A stretch of DNA of 6,211 bases from Verrucomicrobia bacterium UBA1727 (GTDB lineage Bacteria > Verrucomicrobiota > Kiritimatiellia > RFP12 > UBA1067), in NCBI GenBank assembly GCA_002315875.1, contig DCIL01000107.1:28151-34361 (forward strand), in the 5' to 3' direction. Each line of letters opens with the position of its first letter. Within the stretch, counting starts at the first letter, position 1. The position numbers and the translations under genes were made by a program. The notes beneath the pieces are model-generated. The model did no database searches and was not told the DNA's origin. It saw only the letters and a list, made by a program, of their open reading frames with translations. Below are positions 1-5,758 of this stretch, piece after piece.

Positions 1-842
1 AACCTGAGGAACGTCTCCTTCTTCTGGTAGCGTCCGTTCGCATCGAAATAATAGGGCAACTTGCCGTTCTTAGTATAGGGCGTGCGCTTGTCCTTGAGGA
101 TCGCGTGGATTTCGGAGACGCGGGCCATGTCCTTGGCGAGCATCTCCTCCTGGGTGCCGGGCTGGCCGATCTTGATCTTCATGAAGAAGTATCCGGAATC
201 GACCGCGTCACTGATTTCCGCTACCGGCACCTTATAGGAGAAGAGCGGAATCGATGCGCACTTCGCGTGATGCGAGGAGAGCGCGGGACGATACGCCTCG
301 GGGATCATCTCGTCAAACGTGGTGAGTCCGTTCTCGCGCGCAAAGAGCACCCACGCGGCGTTATCGACGGCGACGAGCGCATTGAGCGCGTAGGTGGCAC
401 GGAGATTGTCATTTGCGGCGACCTTCTTGCCGTATTCCCAGACCTGGGGCCAGAGCCAGTCGTTGAGTTCGACCGGCGAGGTGAAGGTCTTGCCCTTCAG
501 GAGCTTGAGCGCGAACTGCGTCATCGAGAACATGATCGCATTGCCGCCGGCTTCGGAATTCTGCGCGAAGACCGAGGCGTCGGACCAGAGCGAGCTCTGA
601 GTGCCGAGGCCGATGCCGAACTTGCCGTCCGTCGATTTCAGGAAGGCAGACACGATCCATTCCTCGGTGAGGTAGCCGCCCTTGAAACCGAAAGGACGTA
701 CCATCGGCTCACGCTCGAACTCGCACCTGGCCTCGGCAATGGTAATGGGCTTGAAGCTCTTCGCTCCCTCCGCCAGCGTCTCCTTGAGCGAGCCAACCGC
801 TGCCAGCGCCACTCCACTCGCAATGAATTCCCTTCTGTTCAT
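1..842 (-). CDS. Tat-exported mandelate racemase/muconate lactonizing enzyme family protein (enolase superfamily), 3' part outside window
   Basis: About 280 N-terminal residues are visible; the gene runs off the left edge. The protein opens with MNRREFIASG followed by a short hydrophobic stretch (VALAAVGSL), a twin-arginine (Tat) signal peptide with cleavage probably near residues 24-27, so a folded metalloenzyme is exported across the inner membrane. The mature part begins as an enolase-superfamily capping domain. The start of the barrel follows, with the KxK motif (MKIKIG, Lys222 and Lys224), the usual acid/base lysine site of MR/MLE enzymes, and then YYFDANGRY, whose Asp267 and Asn269 mark the first metal-ligand strand. 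The remaining metal ligands and the second catalytic base lie outside the window, so the substrate cannot be named; acid-sugar dehydration or racemization/epimerization is typical of the superfamily. The ATG at 842 is chosen because it gives the Tat motif and has a good ribosome binding site. It starts 19 bases after the PPTase fusion stops, suggesting co-transcription. Confidence 0.92.
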   Translation of the reverse strand, partial: MNRREFIASGVALAAVGSLKETLAEGAKSFKPITIAEARCEFEREPMVRPFGFKGGYLTEEWIVSAFLKSTDGKFGIGLGTQSSLWSDASVFAQNSEAGGNAIMFSMTQFALKLLKGKTFTSPVELNDWLWPQVWEYGKKVAANDNLRATYALNALVAVDNAAWVLFARENGLTTFDEMIPEAYRPALSSHHAKCASIPLFSYKVPVAEISDAVDSGYFFMKIKIGQPGTQEEMLAKDMARVSEIHAILKDKRTPYTKNGKLPYYFDANGRYQKKETFLR

Positions 843-850
843 CGTATTTT

Positions 851-858
851 TCCTTTCT
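851..858 (-). promoter_or_regulatory. Ribosome binding site of the Tat-exported enolase-superfamily gene
   Basis: On the minus strand this reads AGAAAGGA, ending 8 bases before the ATG at 842. It lies in the 19-base gap after the upstream stop codon. It supports the chosen start and independent initiation within a shared transcript. Confidence 0.75.
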
Positions 859-861
859 ATG

Positions 862-3800
862 TTATTCGTCACTTAAAAGCGCCGCGGGAATGAAGCACGT
901 GGCGAGCGCGTGTTCGCGTATCGAACGCACGACGACTTCGATGTCCCTGCCCTTGAAAACCTTGAACGCCTCAACCCAGGCACCGTTGAGCCGCACGGTG
1001 AGACGTCCCGTATCCGCCTCGAAGCCGGTCACGTTCATCTCCTTCGGCGAGTAGCGGATGCCGACTCCGAGCGCCTTCGAGACCGCCTCTTTGGCGCACC
1101 AGAACTTGATGATCGCATACGAGGCATTCGCCGCGCCGGCCGCAAGTTCCAGCTCCTCGGGAGAGAAGACACCAGCGGCGAATTCCTCGGAGAGGTCGCG
1201 TCCGTGCCACTCGACATCGACACCGGCGCGGACATTCGCCGCGGCGATCGCGACCACGAATTGCGCGGTGTGAGCGATGGCGATATCGAGCCGTTCGTTG
1301 AGATAGTCGTTCCACGCACCGAGCGCGTGCGGTTTGCCGGAATCGTCCGGCCAGATCCTCACGTCCGCATCGCTCCACCTCGCCTGGTAATGGTCACGAA
1401 GATACTTGCGCACCGCCTCCTTGACGGCGATGCGTCCGAAAAGCCATTCGGTGCGCCGCGAAGTCGAACCGGTCATCTCCATGAACTCGCGGCGTTCCGA
1501 AGCGTCAAGAATGATGTGCGAAAGCGTCTTGAGCCACAGCTCGTCATTGCGCTCGAAGACCTTGTAGGGGATATCGGTGACGAAGGCGCTCGAGACGCCG
1601 GACGCCTGGCGGCCGAAGCAATCGTCTACCAGTTCCTCGGTGAGGAAGGTGTTCGCCGGCTGGAGAATGAGACTGCGGTACGCATTCGGCACGCGCTCGG
1701 TGAGCTCCTCCCATCCGGAAAGCTTCATGAGTTCGTTGCCGTTGCCGTCCGAAACCGTGATGTCGGAAATCTGACTCTGCGGTGTCACGCCTGTGAGTCG
1801 CATGTAACACTTGAGGAGCGACCCTTCCTCGGGCACGATTCCGCTCAGCGTCAACCGACGGAGACGGAAGGGAATCGAGAACGCACCGGTGAAACGTTCG
1901 TGACTGCGCCAGAGCGCGAAGCCGTCGGTAATCGATCCGAGCAGAACCGGATTCACCACCCAGGCCGGGAAGCGCGTCACCACCACGTTGTCCGCCAGCG
2001 GCGGCACCTTGACCTCGTAGTCGATGCCGGACTCGCTCCAGATCTCGACCGCCGTCACGCCGCGCATCCGTCGTCCGCTGTAGAGCCGATGGGGATAGAT
2101 GTCCCGCCCCGACCAATGGACTGTTCGCGGGCGCGCGAGCGGTTCAACCGAAAGCGATCTACGTTCACCCTCTTCAGAAACACAGACGACCGTCATCTCG
2201 AAGGCGGGATCGGTATACTCGCCGCCGACCGCGTCTTCGCGCAGGAAGACCTTCACCGAATACTCGTCAGCGGAGGTCGAAGGCACTCTCTCCGCCCTCA
2301 GGAACAGCGTCAGTACGCCGCGTTCGAAAGTCACCATGCGGCGTCCGAGGATGTTCTCGATTCGCGAGACCCGTTTGTTCGGCATCACTACCGAAGCAAG
2401 CTCGGCCGCAAGTTCGATGGCGAGGGACATCGTCAGGGGAACGAGGCCCTTGAGATTCGGATCGGAATAGCTGAGCTGGCTCGTGCCGACCGCCGAGTCG
2501 CCGATGAACGGCAGATCGACGATGCGGAATTCCTTCTTGAGCTCCACCGACACACCCGGACTCGCCGAGACCGTATCCGCATCGGAGATGAGCGGATTTA
2601 CCGCACCGAAATCGAACTGCCGCTGCTTGCGCTCCTGTTCTCTCTGAACTGCCGCGCGCTGCGCTGCCTTGCCACCGCGTCCCTTCTTCGGTTCGGCGAA
2701 GGCGGACTGCACCGAGCCGATGGAGCCTGCGTCCATCAGCAGCGTCAGCGCCGGGAACCGCCGCGACAGGCGCATCTCGCTGTCCCTGCGCACTTCCGGC
2801 GGCAGCGCCGCGTCGAAATCGAGTTTCACTACCCTGCCCTTGTAGAACAACGGCGCGAGATCGAGCTCGAGACCGAGCACCGCAAGCTGTGCGAGCGCAT
2901 GCTGCAGCTGGAGTCGTCCGGACCTGTGAATCGAATTCATCGCAATCGCCGCATGCTCGCGGCCTTTTAGCGCATCCTCGACTGCGGCGGACATTAGTCC
3001 GCGCGGGCCCGCCTCGACGAAGACGCGATAGCCGTCGTCATGCATCGCGGCAATCGTGTCACCGAAACGGACGGGACGACTCCAGCGTCCTGCGGTGTCA
3101 TCCCGCGCGGGATGCACCCGCGACGGCACTTTCGCCGCGGAGGCGCACGACCACACGTCGATCATGGCGCGCTCCTTCATCCAGTTCTTGGTGAACTTCT
3201 TGATCGCGGGTACGAGCGAATCGCACATCGGGGTGTTGAAGGGACGGTCCAACGCAAGCCGCATCGCCCTGATTCCCGCCGCCGCGAAGGCCGCAAGCGC
3301 CTCGTCCGCAAAATCCGTAGCGATGGCATACGTCTTCTGCCGTGGTGAGAAGTCGACCGCAAGCGTGACCTTGTCCTTCGGGAACGAAGCGATGAGTTCG
3401 TTCGCCTCGTCCGCATGGCGCATGACGAGCGTGATCATCGCAACTTCCTTGAGCCCCCCGTGATTCACCGCCTTGTGTACGACCGAATAGATGTCGCGGA
3501 TGACGCGGATGCGGTCCGGACGCGAGAGCTTCTCACCCGCACCACCGGACTTCATCATCGCCGCGAGATCGCCTCCCGCAAAACCCACCACGCCATCGGG
3601 CTTCACACCGAACTTGGTCAGAAGCCTGGACATCGCCACGCAGGCGGCGTACGTAGAGACGAGCGCCTGGGCATAGGCGCCCGAACGGAAGATGTTCGCA
3701 TCCTTCCGATAATAGGCGGCCGGCGGAAAGATGAACGAGCTCGGCGAGAAATCGGGGTCGCCGGCGAGCGCTTCCTCGAGTTCATCGAAGGCGCCGCGGC

Positions 3801-4173
3801 ACTCGGGATGCTCGATCGCAAGATCGCGCAGCATATCCGGATAGAAACCCATCACGCCAGGATAAACGAAGGCGAGTTTAGCACCCTTCTCCCCGATGAG
3901 ACGCTCGCGCGAGAAATAGGTTCCGCTCTTGTCGCGGATGCGCTTGACCGTCGGAGAGGCGATGCGGGAAGCGGCGGACACGAGACGCGCGCGAAGCGAA
4001 GGCAGGTCGGACGCGATGACCGCCAGTACACTCCTGCCGTGAACGAGCGAAGTGGTGTAGGCAACGTCCTTAAGCGAGGCCTCCGGCACGCGGTCGATAT
4101 AGCCAATGATCCGCTTGAGCTCAGTAACGAGGGCGGCATCGTCCGCGGCAGATACAATCACCAGCTCGCTCAT
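862..4173 (-). CDS. PUFA/glycolipid/enediyne-type synthase subunit: degenerate AT, degenerate DH, intact C-terminal phosphopantetheinyl transferase
   Basis: 1103 residues. Residues 1-70 match the post-KS linker that normally joins KS to AT (LVIVSAADDAAL... LKDVAYTTSL). Residues 100-415 are an acyltransferase fold: FVYPGVMGFYPDM (102-114), then VVGFAGG (195-201) where GHSxG is expected, so the nucleophile is Ala199; PFNTPM (311-316) stands where FHSPxM is expected, giving Asn313 for the catalytic His; FVEAGPRG (385-392) is well kept. Residues 451-545 are a charged linker with no carrier-protein motif. Residues 546-840 look like a double-hotdog dehydratase: FIGDS (556-560) has Ser560 for the usual His, and NPVLLGSITD (741-750) has Gly746 for the usual Asp. 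Residues 900-1103 are an Sfp-type PPTase: RRTEWLFGRIAVKEA (906-920), GKP (946-948), GVDVE (984-988; Asp986, Glu988) and FWCAKEAVSKALG (1024-1036; Glu1029, Lys1033). The PPTase should transfer 4'-phosphopantetheine from CoA to a carrier protein, but none is encoded here. The start is fixed by a 4-base ATGA overlap with the KS-like gene and a strong ribosome binding site. Domain naming is firm for the PPTase and AT, less so for the DH. Confidence 0.88.
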   Translation of the reverse strand: MSELVIVSAADDAALVTELKRIIGYIDRVPEASLKDVAYTTSLVHGRSVLAVIASDLPSLRARLVSAASRIASPTVKRIRDKSGTYFSRERLIGEKGAKLAFVYPGVMGFYPDMLRDLAIEHPECRGAFDELEEALAGDPDFSPSSFIFPPAAYYRKDANIFRSGAYAQALVSTYAACVAMSRLLTKFGVKPDGVVGFAGGDLAAMMKSGGAGEKLSRPDRIRVIRDIYSVVHKAVNHGGLKEVAMITLVMRHADEANELIASFPKDKVTLAVDFSPRQKTYAIATDFADEALAAFAAAGIRAMRLALDRPFNTPMCDSLVPAIKKFTKNWMKERAMIDVWSCASAAKVPSRVHPARDDTAGRWSRPVRFGDTIAAMHDDGYRVFVEAGPRGLMSAAVEDALKGREHAAIAMNSIHRSGRLQLQHALAQLAVLGLELDLAPLFYKGRVVKLDFDAALPPEVRRDSEMRLSRRFPALTLLMDAGSIGSVQSAFAEPKKGRGGKAAQRAAVQREQERKQRQFDFGAVNPLISDADTVSASPGVSVELKKEFRIVDLPFIGDSAVGTSQLSYSDPNLKGLVPLTMSLAIELAAELASVVMPNKRVSRIENILGRRMVTFERGVLTLFLRAERVPSTSADEYSVKVFLREDAVGGEYTDPAFEMTVVCVSEEGERRSLSVEPLARPRTVHWSGRDIYPHRLYSGRRMRGVTAVEIWSESGIDYEVKVPPLADNVVVTRFPAWVVNPVLLGSITDGFALWRSHERFTGAFSIPFRLRRLTLSGIVPEEGSLLKCYMRLTGVTPQSQISDITVSDGNGNELMKLSGWEELTERVPNAYRSLILQPANTFLTEELVDDCFGRQASGVSSAFVTDIPYKVFERNDELWLKTLSHIILDASERREFMEMTGSTSRRTEWLFGRIAVKEAVRKYLRDHYQARWSDADVRIWPDDSGKPHALGAWNDYLNERLDIAIAHTAQFVVAIAAANVRAGVDVEWHGRDLSEEFAAGVFSPEELELAAGAANASYAIIKFWCAKEAVSKALGVGIRYSPKEMNVTGFEADTGRLTVRLNGAWVEAFKVFKGRDIEVVVRSIREHALATCFIPAALLSDE

Positions 4174-5573
4174 GAACGGTCCTCCGGCTCCTCTTCGAGA
4201 ATGATCGCCGCAGAGCGTCCCTCGGTTGCCGCGCCCCCCACCGGATTGATCGCATCGAAGTTAGCGCCCAGGACCGCGGCCCGGCGCGGCGAGGAACTGT
4301 CGCCCGTGATCCACGGACGTTCCTCGTTGAGAATGTAGGCGCTCGAGGAGATGCTTGAAAGTTCGGCGACCGAACGCTCCACCGGCATCTGCGGAGGCAG
4401 CACGCGCGCCTTGAGCGCCAGCGCGGCCTTGGCGATGCCGGCGGACATCGCCGACCTGAGCGTGTGCCCGATGTTGCCCTTCACCGAACCGATGCCGACG
4501 AGCGGCGCTCCCGGCCGGTGCTCGCCCCAGAGATTCTGAACCGCGGCAATTTCGCGCCGTTCCGCCGCGGCGATGCACGAACCGTCCGCCTCGATGAGTC
4601 CGATCGAAGTCACCGGCACCTCCGCACTCTTCACCGCCTCGGCGATGATTGCCTCCGGCTTCTCCGCCGGCGTGTGGCCGATCGCGATCGACCGGACGAG
4701 CGCGTAGATGCGGTCGTGATCCCTGAGGGCGTCCGCCCGGCGGCGAAGGACGAAGAACGCGCCGCCTTCACCGGGCAGCGTGCCGTCCTGATCCGCGGAG
4801 AACGGACGTATCTCGCTCCTGCGTGAGAAATCGACTTCTCCCGAAAGGCCCTCGATGTAGGCGCGGTTGAGCGGCGGCGTGAGCGTGCCGGCGAGCGCGA
4901 CGTCCGCACGGCCGCTGCGCAGATCGTCCACCGCCGCGGCGAGCGTCGCCGCACCCGTGAGCATTCCCGCGTCCATCATCGAGGCCGCCCCGTTAAACGA
5001 ACATTCACGGGCCACCCATGAGGCGAAACGATAGCCGGAACCGAGCAGAAACGAGGCCGCGTTAGGCGCAGGCAGCGATTCGACGAGCTTGGCCTTGGTC
5101 GCGTCAATGAGCTCTTCGGGCGCCCCTGGCAGGAAGCGGCGCAGAATGTCCAGCGTCTGATTGAGGAAGTGGGTGTGCTCCAGCCAGTTGATCGTGGACG
5201 CATTGAAAGGCGGCGCATAGCCGATGCGAACCGTGCCGCGCACGCCGTCGCGCGAATGCGGCTTCATCCCCGCGTCCGCAAGCGCATCGAAGGCGAGCTG
5301 CGTGGCGAAGTAGAGATCCTGATTCTCGCCGGCATTCACCTGCCGCGGAAAGTTGTGCATCGAAGGCACACACGAATAGAGATCGCCCAGTTCGCCGATG
5401 CGCGAGGGATACGGCCGGTCAAAGACATTGTGTTCGCCCAGCGGAAGTTCCGCCTCGCTGCCGGGCTGGGTGAGCATGTTCTTCCGATTGCGAATCACCT
5501 CCCAGAAGGACGAAGCCGTTGGACAGCCTGCAAAGCGACAGGAGATACCGATTATCGCAATTGGAGTTTCCAT
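4170..5573 (-). CDS. Ketosynthase-like protein lacking the active-site Cys (PUFA/Hgl/enediyne PKS type, chain-length-factor-like)
   Basis: 467 residues, the length of one ketosynthase domain. It begins PIAIIGISCRFAG (residues 4-16), the standard KS N-terminus, which fixes the ATG at 5573. Residues 137-190 carry the helical insert ahead of the active-site strand that is typical of PfaA/HglE/enediyne-type KS domains (LRRFLPGAPEELIDATK...). Other conserved blocks are RPFSADQDGTLPGEGGAFFVL (256-276), RDHDRIYALVR (284-294), GSVKGNIGH (362-370) and LPPQMPVE (392-399). The nucleophile motif DTAC is DAGM, placing Met204 at the cysteine; EAHGT is EADGS, placing Asp330 at the first catalytic histidine; Lys365 and His370 remain. 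It should not form acyl-enzyme intermediates. KS relatives without Cys act as chain-length factors (type II PKS, PfaC) or decarboxylases (KSQ), so a structural or decarboxylating role is possible but inferred. The gene starts 21 bases after the tRNA CCA, with no clear Shine-Dalgarno sequence. Confidence 0.9.
   Translation of the reverse strand: METPIAIIGISCRFAGCPTASSFWEVIRNRKNMLTQPGSEAELPLGEHNVFDRPYPSRIGELGDLYSCVPSMHNFPRQVNAGENQDLYFATQLAFDALADAGMKPHSRDGVRGTVRIGYAPPFNASTINWLEHTHFLNQTLDILRRFLPGAPEELIDATKAKLVESLPAPNAASFLLGSGYRFASWVARECSFNGAASMMDAGMLTGAATLAAAVDDLRSGRADVALAGTLTPPLNRAYIEGLSGEVDFSRRSEIRPFSADQDGTLPGEGGAFFVLRRRADALRDHDRIYALVRSIAIGHTPAEKPEAIIAEAVKSAEVPVTSIGLIEADGSCIAAAERREIAAVQNLWGEHRPGAPLVGIGSVKGNIGHTLRSAMSAGIAKAALALKARVLPPQMPVERSVAELSSISSSAYILNEERPWITGDSSSPRRAAVLGANFDAINPVGGAATEGRSAAIILEEEPEDRS
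4180..4185 (-). promoter_or_regulatory. Ribosome binding site of the AT/DH/PPTase gene, inside the KS-like gene
   Basis: The minus strand reads GGAGGA, ending 6 bases before the ATG at 4173, near-perfect Shine-Dalgarno sequence and spacing. It lies within the last codons of the KS-like ORF, and with the ATGA stop/start overlap points to translational coupling. It is built from Glu/Pro/Asp codons of the linker, so part of the match could be fortuitous. Confidence 0.75.
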
Positions 5574-5594
5574 CTTAGTGAGAGCCGGAAAAGT

Positions 5595-5687
5595 TGGCGG
5601 AGGGAGGGGGATTCGAACCCCCGATACGGGTTTACCCCGTATGACGATTTAGCAAACCGTTGCCTTCAGCCACTCGGCCATCCCTCC
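5595..5687 (-). tRNA. tRNA-Ser, anticodon GCU, CCA encoded
   Basis: A complete class II cloverleaf reads 5'-3' on the minus strand. The 7-bp acceptor stem is GGAGGGA/TCCCTCC, followed by discriminator G and an encoded CCA (5595-5597). The D arm starts TGGCCGAGTGGCTGAAGGC. The anticodon stem ACGGT/ATCGT (one G-U pair) holds the loop TTGCTAA, whose positions 34-36 are GCT, reading AGC and AGU serine codons. The long variable arm forms a 7-bp stem ATACGGG/CCCGTAT, as expected for serine. The T arm is GGGGG-TTCGAAT-CCCCC. G73 and the long variable arm are standard serine identity elements. No terminator follows before the KS-like gene. Confidence 0.99.
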
Positions 5688-5707
5688 TTGGATTAGGACA
5701 AATCATC

Positions 5708-5724
5708 CCGTTTGCTTAAAACGG
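5708..5724. other. Short perfect inverted repeat between the promoter and tRNA-Ser
   Basis: CCGTTT (5708-5713) and AAACGG (5719-5724) form a 6-bp stem around a 5-base loop. It falls at or just after the predicted transcription start of the tRNA precursor. There is no T-tract on either side, so it is a poor intrinsic terminator for nagA. It may be a 5' leader hairpin of the tRNA precursor removed by RNase P, or chance. Confidence 0.4.
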
Positions 5725-5729
5725 CGCGT

Positions 5730-5758
5730 ATTATATCATATCCTCTGAACACCGTCAA
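5730..5758 (-). promoter_or_regulatory. Sigma70-type promoter for tRNA-Ser and probably the downstream synthase-like operon
   Basis: The minus strand has TTGACG (5753-5758), a 17-base spacer and a perfect TATAAT (5730-5735). A TG one base upstream of the -10 makes it extended -10 as well. The -35 lies in the last codons of nagA and the -10 starts on the base after the nagA stop. Transcription should start near 5722-5724, about 35 bases before the mature tRNA 5' end. The discriminator after the -10 is GC-rich (ACGCGCC), as in stringently controlled stable-RNA promoters. No other promoter is apparent for the KS-like gene. Confidence 0.85.

Noticed and set aside
105..893. A 262-codon plus-strand frame opposite the Tat/enolase-superfamily gene
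   Set aside because: Shadow of the minus-strand gene, which has a Tat signal, KxK and DAN metal motifs and a ribosome binding site; the plus-strand product has no recognisable features.
2779..2784. Asp464-Ser465 in the AT-DH linker as a carrier-protein attachment serine
   Set aside because: There is no preceding Gly-x and no following Leu/hydrophobic helix pattern of the GxDSL motif; surrounding residues are RR...EMRLSRR.
910..2970. A 686-codon open frame on the plus strand, opposite the AT/DH/PPTase gene
   Set aside because: Its product is rich in Arg, Glu, His and Asp with no recognisable motif. It lies antisense to a gene with clear PPTase and AT motifs. Long antisense frames are expected in GC-rich DNA with biased third positions.
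3415..4338. A 307-codon plus-strand frame spanning the KS-like/AT junction
   Set aside because: Antisense to two well-supported coding regions, Arg/His-rich composition and no known motif.
5001..5003. Cys191 of the KS-like protein as a substitute nucleophile
   Set aside because: It lies 13 residues before the aligned nucleophile (Met204), in the strand ahead of the GPS/GAA segment, so it does not occupy the nucleophile elbow.
5595..5687. tRNA-Ser as an integration site for a genomic island carrying the synthase genes
   Set aside because: No integrase gene and no second copy of the tRNA 3' end seen in the window; the left boundary is not covered.
5654..5692. AAGGAGG followed by ATG and a 10-codon ORF at the tRNA 5' end
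   Set aside because: Explained by the tRNA acceptor and D-arm sequence; the spacing is too short for a normal ribosome binding site.
5708..5724. Inverted repeat as the nagA terminator
   Set aside because: Only a 6-bp stem with no following T-tract, and it lies at the predicted start of the tRNA transcript.
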